Shown here in pieces: positions 1 to 5,821 of a stretch of DNA of 11,967 nucleotides (the stretch's first letter is position 1; the number at the start of each line of letters is the position of its first letter). The notes below the pieces were generated by a model that did no database searches, was not told where the DNA came from, and was given only the letters and a program-made list of their open reading frames with translations. A program made the position numbers and the translations under genes. This DNA is from Candidatus Egaibacter danicus (GTDB lineage: Bacteria; Pseudomonadota; Gammaproteobacteria; Burkholderiales; Burkholderiaceae): NCBI GenBank assembly GCA_011391115.1, contig JAABRC010000024.1, positions 1-11,967 of the forward strand, given 5' to 3'.

Positions 1-681
1 CACTTGCGTGCCTTTTGTGTAAGCAGGCACCGGCAGATTCACCAGGTTGCTGGCGTCCGACCGGGAGCCACCAGACGGATAGAACGGGTGCTGATAAAAG
101 CTCACCATCAGGATACGCTCGTCACCCGCCACAATGTCCTCCGTGCCGTTGCCGTGGTGCACATCAAAATCAACGATGGCGACCCGCTGCAGGCCATGGC
201 GCTCCAGCGCATATTTGGCGGCAATGGCCACATTGTTGAAAATGCAAAAACCCATTGCATGATCGCGGCAGGCATGGTGTCCGGGCGGGCGCACCGCGCA
301 AAAGGCATTTTCCAGTTCACCCGCCATCACGGCATCGGTGGCCGCCAGAGCGGCACCCGAAGCACGCAGCAACGCATCCCAACTGCTGGTGTTCAACGCG
401 GTATCCGGGTCCACGTAAACATGGCTCGGGCCACCGGCCTGCATATCTTCCCTCAGGCTGTCACTCATGCCGCGTATCGCGTAAACATGTGTGCGGCTGT
501 GCGCCAGTTCAATGTCTACCAGGGGAGCCATCGGGGCCTCCCGCCGGTCCAGCACATCGCCGACACCGCTGATCAGCAGGCGGTCTTCAATGGCATCCAG
601 CCGCTCGGGGCATTCGGGGTGGCCCCTGCCCATTTCATGTTTTCGGCAGTCAGGGTGAGTAAAGTATCCGGTCTTGTTCAC
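1..681 (-). CDS. Histone deacetylase family protein (class II HDAC-like amidohydrolase), 3' end outside window
   Basis: A zinc-dependent amidohydrolase of the arginase/deacetylase fold. Bacterial members remove acetyl groups from small amines such as polyamines or from proteins; the substrate here cannot be told. The frame is open from the start to the left edge (227 residues from the GTG), so the C-terminus is missing. Visible hallmarks are THPDCRKHEMG near the N-terminus, the PPGHHA motif with the paired active-site histidines (H135-H136), GFCIFNN, and DFDVHHGNGT (residues 171-180), which carries the metal-binding Asp-x-His. The third metal ligand would lie beyond the edge. I chose the GTG at 681 because AGAGG lies 8 nt upstream and family members usually begin just before the YFTHPDC segment. 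An in-frame ATG at 720 would add 13 residues but has no visible ribosome site. The gene is divergent from the MoxR operon. Confidence 0.9.
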   Translation of the reverse strand, partial: MNKTGYFTHPDCRKHEMGRGHPECPERLDAIEDRLLISGVGDVLDRREAPMAPLVDIELAHSRTHVYAIRGMSDSLREDMQAGGPSHVYVDPDTALNTSSWDALLRASGAALAATDAVMAGELENAFCAVRPPGHHACRDHAMGFCIFNNVAIAAKYALERHGLQRVAIVDFDVHHGNGTEDIVAGDERILMVSFYQHPFYPSGGSRSDASNLVNLPVPAYTKGTQV

Positions 682-689
682 GCGCTTAA

Positions 690-694
690 CCTCT
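690..694 (-). promoter_or_regulatory. Ribosome binding site for the deacetylase-like gene
   Basis: On the minus strand AGAGG precedes the GTG at 681 by 8 nt, a good Shine-Dalgarno match and spacing. Nothing comparable precedes the in-frame ATG at 720. This favours the GTG start and a gap of about 42 bp to the divergent ATPase gene. Confidence 0.5.
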
Positions 695-723
695 GTCTCC
701 AAGTTTTCGGGTAACGTCATGCC

Positions 724-1644
724 ATGAACTCACAACGAAAGCTCACCGCATTACTCAATCAGCTTAACACGGTCATTGTGGGCAAATCAGCCCAGATTCA
801 GGACTGCGTGGCCTGCCTGCTGGCGGGCGGCCACCTGCTGATCGAAGACGTGCCAGGCGTTGGCAAGACCACGCTGGCCCATGCGCTGGCGAAAACCTTT
901 GGCCTGCAGTTTTCCCGGGTTCAATTCACCTCGGACCTGATGCCCAGTGATCTGTCCGGTGTGTCCATTTACGAGCGCGGCAAGGAAGCCTTTGTTTTCC
1001 ACCCCGGACCGATCTTTGCCCAAGTACTGCTGGCCGATGAGATCAACCGGGCCAGCCCGAAAACGCAGAGCGCACTGCTGGAAGCCATGGAAGAAAAGCA
1101 GGTTACGGTCGAAGGCGAAACCCGGGCCCTGCCCTCGCCCTTCTTTGTGATCGCCACGCAGAATCCGCACGACCAGTTGGGCACCTATGCCTTGCCGGAG
1201 TCCCAGTTGGACCGATTTTTGATGCGCATTTCTCTGGGCTACCCCGACCGGGTAGCCGAGCGAGAGTTATTAACGGGCAGTGACCGGCGCGACATGGTGG
1301 AGGCGATGCAGGGCCTGCTGACACCCGGCGAACTGCAGCATCTACAGCAAGCCGTGCTCGGCGTCCATGCCGCTGCCCCACTGCTGAATTACGTGCAGGA
1401 CCTGATCGCCGCCACCCGCTCCGGCCAGTGGTTTTTGCAGGGCTTGAGTCCAAGGGCTGGTATCGCGGTGATCCGCGCAGCCAAGGCGCAGGCGCTGCTG
1501 GGCGGGCGCGACTATGTGGCCCCGGACGACGTGCAGGCCATCCTGCCGCAAACCGTGGCGCACCGGCTCATTCCCGTGGGAGACGCGGGTCGCGGGTCGG
1601 TGGAACAGGTCCGAGCCATGATTGAGGCAGTTCCGCTGCCCTAA
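724..1644 (+). CDS. MoxR-family AAA+ ATPase
   Basis: A cytoplasmic ATPase of the MoxR branch (AAA_3), thought to act as a chaperone that matures or remodels a partner complex, usually with a von Willebrand-type or DUF58 protein encoded next to it. At 306 residues it has the usual family length. Walker A is VPGVGKTT (residues 43-50), Walker B is VLLADE (101-106) followed by the MoxR signature INRASPKTQSALLEAME, sensor 1 is ATQNP (144-148), and LDRF follows at 162-165. The C-terminal lid has GLSPRAG, the sensor-2 region. ATG at 724 is the only sensible start, although no Shine-Dalgarno is visible, so the promoter and leader must lie within the divergent deacetylase gene. It is the first gene of the operon with DUF58, TgpA and MltB. 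The exact MoxR subfamily cannot be assigned from the sequence alone. Confidence 0.95.
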   Translation: MNSQRKLTALLNQLNTVIVGKSAQIQDCVACLLAGGHLLIEDVPGVGKTTLAHALAKTFGLQFSRVQFTSDLMPSDLSGVSIYERGKEAFVFHPGPIFAQVLLADEINRASPKTQSALLEAMEEKQVTVEGETRALPSPFFVIATQNPHDQLGTYALPESQLDRFLMRISLGYPDRVAERELLTGSDRRDMVEAMQGLLTPGELQHLQQAVLGVHAAAPLLNYVQDLIAATRSGQWFLQGLSPRAGIAVIRAAKAQALLGGRDYVAPDDVQAILPQTVAHRLIPVGDAGRGSVEQVRAMIEAVPLP

Positions 1645-1646
1645 TC

Positions 1647-2690
1647 ATGGCTCCCCCCCGAAGCGCCTCCGGCGCCCCCCCCCCAGGAGGGCGCTCCCAG
1701 TGGCCCGGCGAAGCCGGTTCCACGGGTGCCCGCGTATGGAATCCCGTAACGTTGGTGCAGGTACGGTTTCGCCAGTGGTGGCAAGCCCGCCTGCCGCTGC
1801 GCGATACCAACACGCTGACCCAGCGCAACGTCTACATTTTGCCCACCCGACCCGGTTTCATGCTGGGTGCCACACTGGCCGTGCTGCTGATTTCGTCCAT
1901 CAACTACCAGCTGAATCTGGGCTATCTGCTCACCTTTCTGCTGGCGGGCAGCGCCGTCGTGGGCATGCATGTGTGCCACGGCACCCTGCGTGGAATAACG
2001 ATGAATTTGATAGCCCCTGACGCATGTTTCGCGGGGGCTAGCGCCACTATTGGCATCCATATTCACAGTGATCGACGCAGCATACGGTATGGCATCGGCT
2101 TGAGCGTGCTGGGATCTGGCCACTGGGTTTGGACCGATGTACCCGCACAGGGCAGCGCCACGGTCCACGTGGCATTCAAACCGGAGCGACGAGGTCAGCC
2201 TGTTGTGCCAACACTCACGGCCGAAACCCGCTTCCCACTGGGCACATTTCGCGTCTGGACCGTGTGGCGGCCAGCGGCCAGGGTGTGGGTGTATCCCGCG
2301 CCCGAAGCTTTTCCGCCGCCGTTGCCGCCCGGCGAACCCCGGGCCGGTGGCGCTGCCAGTGCACAGCGTCAATCCAGCGGAGAGTTCGAAGGCGTGCGGG
2401 CCTACCAGCGGGGAGATCCGCTCAAACTGGTAGTCTGGAAAAAAGCAGCCAAGGCTGATGAACTGGTCAGCCGGGACACACAACATGCCCAGAGGCTGGA
2501 ATTGTGGCTGGATCACAGTCATACCGGCACGTCCGTCCCCGAACTCAAGCTCTCAAGGCTGTGCGCCTGGGTGTTGCTGGCGGAAAAAATGGGGGTGGAC
2601 TACGGTCTGCGGCTGCCGGCTCAGGAGATCAAACCCTTCCGTGGCGAGGCACACAAACGGCAATGCCTGGAAGCACTGGCCCTGGCATGA
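1647..2690 (+). CDS. DUF58 domain-containing membrane protein
   Basis: Partner of the MoxR ATPase in the MoxR-DUF58-transglutaminase module. DUF58 proteins have a membrane-anchored N-terminus and a cytoplasmic von Willebrand A-like part; the molecular role is unknown. Two hydrophobic helices are visible (about 71-86 and 91-109), then a beta-rich linker. The family signature is at 247-269 (FEGVRAYQRGDP, then VWKKAAK). The total of 347 residues is normal. The start is uncertain. The ATG at 1647 lies 2 nt after the ATPase stop, but residues 2-26 are translated from a C-rich repeat, and similarity to the family seems to begin at about residue 38. A TTG at 1752 or GTG at 1755 are alternative starts that avoid the repeat. 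The 3' end overlaps the next ATG by 3 nt. A second repeat-like stretch encodes residues 119-133. Confidence 0.88.
   Translation: MAPPRSASGAPPPGGRSQWPGEAGSTGARVWNPVTLVQVRFRQWWQARLPLRDTNTLTQRNVYILPTRPGFMLGATLAVLLISSINYQLNLGYLLTFLLAGSAVVGMHVCHGTLRGITMNLIAPDACFAGASATIGIHIHSDRRSIRYGIGLSVLGSGHWVWTDVPAQGSATVHVAFKPERRGQPVVPTLTAETRFPLGTFRVWTVWRPAARVWVYPAPEAFPPPLPPGEPRAGGAASAQRQSSGEFEGVRAYQRGDPLKLVVWKKAAKADELVSRDTQHAQRLELWLDHSHTGTSVPELKLSRLCAWVLLAEKMGVDYGLRLPAQEIKPFRGEAHKRQCLEALALA
1648..1724. repeat. C-rich palindromic dispersed repeat (Comamonadaceae type)
   Basis: A G/C-dominated stretch placed exactly between the ATPase stop and the conserved part of the DUF58 gene. It contains three small hairpins: GCGCC/GGCGC (1663-1667 with 1671-1675), GCGCCC/GGGCGC (1672-1677 with 1689-1694, exclusive of the first), and CCGGC-GAA-GCCGG (1705-1717). 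It also has runs of 7 C (1653-1659) and 10 C (1675-1684). From memory this combination, ending in CCGGCGAAGCCGGTTCCACG, recurs between genes in Comamonadaceae genomes. Only one copy is present in the window, so the repeat nature rests on recall and could not be searched. Confidence 0.65.
2001..2053 (+). repeat. Possible ATAGC...GGGGGC dispersed repeat copy inside the DUF58 gene
   Basis: The 36 nt from ATAGC at 2010 to GCC at 2045 align without gaps to 4747-4782 (23 of 36 identical by eye), with the ATAGC, CGCA, CGGGGGC and GCC blocks in the same spacing. An inverted repeat TAGCCCC/GGGGCTA (2011-2017 with 2034-2040) is supported by an inner CGC/GCG. The reading frame runs through it without disturbance, and the peptide it encodes still resembles the expected FAG segment of DUF58 proteins. 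Chance resemblance or an old, domesticated copy are therefore both possible. Confidence 0.4.
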
Positions 2691-4714
2691 ACGTATTGCC
2701 CGCCCGACTGAAGAACCTGCCACGTGATGGCCGGGACACGCTATTCTTGCTGGCAGTGATCGCCTGGGTGATCCTGCCGCAAATTGGCAACCTGCCCGTC
2801 TGGTGCAGTCTGCTGGCAGCCGGCGTGCTGCTCTGGCGAGGCTGGCTGGCCTGGACGGCCCGCCCTTTGCCATCGCGCTGGTGGCTTGCTGTTCTGCTGG
2901 TTCTGACCATCGGCGCCACCCTGTTCACACACCGAACCCTGCTGGGACGTGATGCCGGCGTCACGCTCATCGTTGTGTTGCTGACGCTCAAGACGCTGGA
3001 GTTGCGCGCCCGGCGTGACGCCTTCGTGGTTTTTTTCCTGAGCTTCTTCACGATGCTCACCAATTTCTTTTTCTCACAATCCCTGCTCACGGCTGCTGCC
3101 ATGCTGGTTGCCATGCTGGGCCTGTTGACTGCGCTGGTCAATGCACACATGCCCGTGGGCAAACCACCGTTGATACAGGCCGCCAAAACTGCCAGCTGGA
3201 TGGCGCTGCTGGGCGCCCCCATCATGGCAGTGCTGTTTGTGCTGTTCCCACGGCTGGCGCCCTTGTGGGGCATTCCCAGTGATGGCATGACCGGGCGCAG
3301 CGGGCTCTCCGCCAGCATGCAGGTGGGTACCATTGCCAGTCTGGCGCTGGATGACAGCATTGCCATGCGAGTGCGGTTCGAGGGTCCCCGTCCGCTGCAG
3401 CCCGAGCTGTATTTTCGCGGGCCGGTATTGTCTACTTTCGACGGCCGCGAATGGCGACCCCTGCGGTCAGGTTTTCCCGCGCGCATGCAAATGCCTGCGA
3501 ACCTGCAAACGTCCGGACCGGCATTGCGGTATCAAGTCACGCTGGAGCCAAATAACCGCCCTTGGCTGTTGGTGCTGGATGCCTCCGCCACACAGCCCGC
3601 CCTGCCCGGATATAGCCTGTCCATGACACCCGAGTTGCAGTGGGTGGCCGATCGACCTATTGCCGACATCGTGCGCTATACGGCCCAAAGCCATGTTGAT
3701 TTTCGCCACGGCCCGCTGCGCGCCAGCGCCAACCTGCAGGACTTCGTGGATCTGCCGCCCGGCTTCAACCCCCGCACACTGGCGCTGGCAGCCGAACTGC
3801 GACGTGACCCCCGCTACGCCGGCGCGGGTGCTCCGCAACTGATTGAAGCCGTGTTAAACCGGTTGCGCACGGGTGGTTATGGCTACACACTGGACCCCGG
3901 CGTGTTTGGCCAGCACACGGCCGACGAATTCTGGTTTGATCGCAAGGAAGGTTTTTGCGAACACATCGCCTCCAGCTTTGTCGTGCTGATGCGTGCGCTG
4001 GACGTACCAGCCCGCATCGTGACCGGTTATCAGGGTGGCGAACAAAATGCCATTGATGGCTTCTGGATCGTGCGCCAGCGCGACGCCCACGCCTGGGCTG
4101 AAGTGTGGGTGGCGGGCCAGGGCTGGATTCGTGTGGACCCCACATCGGCAGTAGCACCGGCGCGCACCGGTGCTTTCCAGCGGCTGCAGGCGCCGCAGGG
4201 CGTGATCGCCAGCGCCCTGATCGGCGTCATCAACCCGGCCTTTGCGCTCAACCTGCGGGCCATCTGGGATGCCATGAACAACGGCTGGAACCAATGGGTG
4301 CTGAACTACACGCAAGGCAAACAGCTGAGTTTGCTGAGAAACATCGGTTTTGAATCGCCCGGCTGGGAGGACCTGGGTTACCTGCTGATTGGCATCATCG
4401 TGACCGCCAGTCTGCTGGGCGCCGCCTGGACACTATGGGAGCGCAGTCGCCACGACCCCTGGCTGCAGCTACTTGAAAAGGCGGCTGTGCAACTGCAAAA
4501 ATCCGGTCTGGCAGTGCCCCCAAACAGTGGTCCACGACAACTGGCACGACTGCTGCTGGATCGGTACGGGTCAACGGATGCCCAGATCCGCGCCCTACAC
4601 GACTGGCTGCTGCGATTGGAACGGTTTCGCTACGCCCCCAACAGCGCCGATCGGGATGCACCCCGGCTGGTTACACTGCAACGCGAACTCAAACAAATCA
4701 GCTGGCCCAAGTGA
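2687..4714 (+). CDS. tgpA: TgpA-type membrane transglutaminase (DUF3488 / transglutaminase core / DUF4129-like)
   Basis: An integral inner-membrane protein of 675 residues with a transglutaminase/protease-like domain facing the periplasm. In Pseudomonas aeruginosa the homologue TgpA is essential; its substrate is not established. There are about seven N-terminal helices (roughly 18-32, 36-50, 64-81, 91-104, 111-130, 133-152, 170-188). Then comes the family signature SLALDDSIAMRVRFEG and YFRGPVLSTFDGREW (about 218-256). The transglutaminase core follows with the full catalytic triad: C424 in GFCEH, H468 in DAHAWAEVW and D484 in RVDPT. A further helix lies at about 562-582, then a helical cytoplasmic tail rich in Arg and Leu. 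The ATG at 2687 overlaps the DUF58 stop (ATGA), indicating translational coupling. The same frame is open upstream to 2504, but that part lies inside the DUF58 gene and is not conserved in character. Confidence 0.94.
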   Translation: MNVLPARLKNLPRDGRDTLFLLAVIAWVILPQIGNLPVWCSLLAAGVLLWRGWLAWTARPLPSRWWLAVLLVLTIGATLFTHRTLLGRDAGVTLIVVLLTLKTLELRARRDAFVVFFLSFFTMLTNFFFSQSLLTAAAMLVAMLGLLTALVNAHMPVGKPPLIQAAKTASWMALLGAPIMAVLFVLFPRLAPLWGIPSDGMTGRSGLSASMQVGTIASLALDDSIAMRVRFEGPRPLQPELYFRGPVLSTFDGREWRPLRSGFPARMQMPANLQTSGPALRYQVTLEPNNRPWLLVLDASATQPALPGYSLSMTPELQWVADRPIADIVRYTAQSHVDFRHGPLRASANLQDFVDLPPGFNPRTLALAAELRRDPRYAGAGAPQLIEAVLNRLRTGGYGYTLDPGVFGQHTADEFWFDRKEGFCEHIASSFVVLMRALDVPARIVTGYQGGEQNAIDGFWIVRQRDAHAWAEVWVAGQGWIRVDPTSAVAPARTGAFQRLQAPQGVIASALIGVINPAFALNLRAIWDAMNNGWNQWVLNYTQGKQLSLLRNIGFESPGWEDLGYLLIGIIVTASLLGAAWTLWERSRHDPWLQLLEKAAVQLQKSGLAVPPNSGPRQLARLLLDRYGSTDAQIRALHDWLLRLERFRYAPNSADRDAPRLVTLQRELKQISWPK

Positions 4715-5799
4715 CTCTCACGTTTTTCAGGATTGCTACATTTTTTATAGCTGCTTGCGCACTATGGACGGGGGCAAAAGCCCAAAACAGCCCTAAAAAA
4801 GCACCTGTTGCAGCCAGAAAGATATCCGTCAACCAACAGGGCCCCGCCTATGCCACGCGGGAGGAGGTCATGCGCGTGGCCGATGACATCGCCATCCGGC
4901 GCGACCTGGATCCTGCCTGGGTGCGTCAAGCCATTGGCCAGTCTTATTACCTGCCACAAGTTGCCCGTTTCATCCAGCCGCCGCCCGTGGGCACGCCCAA
5001 GAACTGGCGTGTTTACCGCAGCCGCTTCATTGACCCGGTTCGCATCAATGCCGGCGTGAAGTTCTGGCGCGAAAATGCCGGGACGCTGGAGCGGGCTGAG
5101 CAGGAATATGGCGTGCCGGCCGAAATCATCGTGGGCATCGTCGGTGTGGAAACCATTTATGGCCAGCAGATGGGTACTTTCAGGGTGATGGACGCCCTGA
5201 CCACGCTGGCGTTCGACTTTCCCAGGTCACACCCCCGTGCGGCTGAACGCAGCGAGTTCTTCAAGGGCGAACTGGAACAGTTTCTGAGCCTCACCAGCCG
5301 CACCAGCACCGACCCCTTCACGTTGCGCGGCAGCTTTGCAGGTGCCATGGGCATGCCCCAATTCATGCCGTCCAGTTGGGCCAAATACGCGGTGGACTTT
5401 GATGGTGACGGCAAGGTGGACATCTTCACCAGCCCCGCCGACGTGATCGGCTCCGTGGCCAGCTACTTCAAGGCCTTCGGCTGGCAGCCCGGCATGCCCA
5501 CACACTACCCGGTGACGTTTGACCTGACCCGCCTGGATAAGGACGCCCTGCTGGCCCCGGATATTCTGCCCACCTTCAGCGTGGCATCGTTCCAGGACAA
5601 GGGTGCCGTTCTGGAGGGAGCCGCCCTGCAGCATGCGGGGCCTCTGGCCCTGGTGGAAGTGCAAAACGGGGATGCAGAACCCAGCTATATCGCCGGCACC
5701 GAGAACTTCTATGTCATTACCCGGTACAACTGGAGCAGTTACTACGCCCGGGCGGTCATTGACCTCGCGCGGGAGGTGTCCGCTGCGCTCGGGCCATAG
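4711..5799 (+). CDS. mltB: Lytic murein transglycosylase B (SLT_2 family, GH103)
   Basis: Cleaves the MurNAc-GlcNAc bond of peptidoglycan, forming 1,6-anhydroMurNAc, in the periplasm. It has 362 residues, close to the E. coli MltB length. The catalytic glutamate is E147 in VGVETIYG. The substrate-binding motif AMGMPQFMPSS spans about 212-222. An EF-hand-like DFDGDGKVDI loop at 229-238 matches the calcium site known in the soluble form Slt35. The N-terminus is a signal peptide: R7, hydrophobic 8-19, then either a lipobox I13-A14-A15-C16 (lipoprotein, as in E. coli MltB) or a signal peptidase I site after AKA (residue 24). The GTG at 4711 overlaps the tgpA stop (GTGA) and is the only start that includes the signal peptide, since the next in-frame ATG is at codon 54. 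The signal peptide is encoded by repeat-like DNA (4736-4790). Confidence 0.93.
   Translation: MTLTFFRIATFFIAACALWTGAKAQNSPKKAPVAARKISVNQQGPAYATREEVMRVADDIAIRRDLDPAWVRQAIGQSYYLPQVARFIQPPPVGTPKNWRVYRSRFIDPVRINAGVKFWRENAGTLERAEQEYGVPAEIIVGIVGVETIYGQQMGTFRVMDALTTLAFDFPRSHPRAAERSEFFKGELEQFLSLTSRTSTDPFTLRGSFAGAMGMPQFMPSSWAKYAVDFDGDGKVDIFTSPADVIGSVASYFKAFGWQPGMPTHYPVTFDLTRLDKDALLAPDILPTFSVASFQDKGAVLEGAALQHAGPLALVEVQNGDAEPSYIAGTENFYVITRYNWSSYYARAVIDLAREVSAALGP
4736..4790 (+). repeat. Dispersed repeat copy (ATAGCTGCTTGCGCA core) forming the mltB signal-peptide region
   Basis: The stretch has the T-run, ATAGCTGCTTGCGCA and GGGGGC...GCC layout that I recognise from memory as a very frequent short repeat in Rhodoferax, Polaromonas and relatives. 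It aligns gaplessly with 2010-2045 in this window. It lies within codons 9-27 of the transglycosylase gene and encodes the hydrophobic core of its signal peptide. No computed search was possible. Confidence 0.6.
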
Positions 5800-5808
5800 T
5801 GTTCTTCG

Positions 5809-5821
5809 CCGGTTTAACCGG
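5809..5821. other. 13-bp palindrome between convergent genes
   Basis: CCGGTT-T-AACCGG is a perfect inverted repeat around one base. It covers the stop codon of the minus-strand kinase gene (5814-5816) and lies 10 nt past the mltB stop. As RNA it would give a stem of only about 4 bp with a 5-nt loop, and no U-run follows on either strand, so it is a poor intrinsic terminator. It is nevertheless the only symmetric element in the 14-nt gap. Confidence 0.4.

Noticed and set aside
4..714. A 236-codon open frame on the plus strand
   Set aside because: It is antisense to the deacetylase-like gene, whose minus-strand translation carries clear active-site motifs. The plus-strand product has no recognisable domain.
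1641..2522. A 293-codon open frame on the minus strand
   Set aside because: It is antisense to the DUF58 gene, which has family motifs and continuous coupling to its neighbours. Long antisense frames are expected in high-GC DNA.
2504..2686. A 61-codon upstream extension of the transglutaminase gene
   Set aside because: It overlaps the conserved end of the DUF58 gene and encodes a low-complexity Gly/Ser/Arg peptide. The ATG at 2687 overlaps the DUF58 stop and begins just before the first membrane helix.
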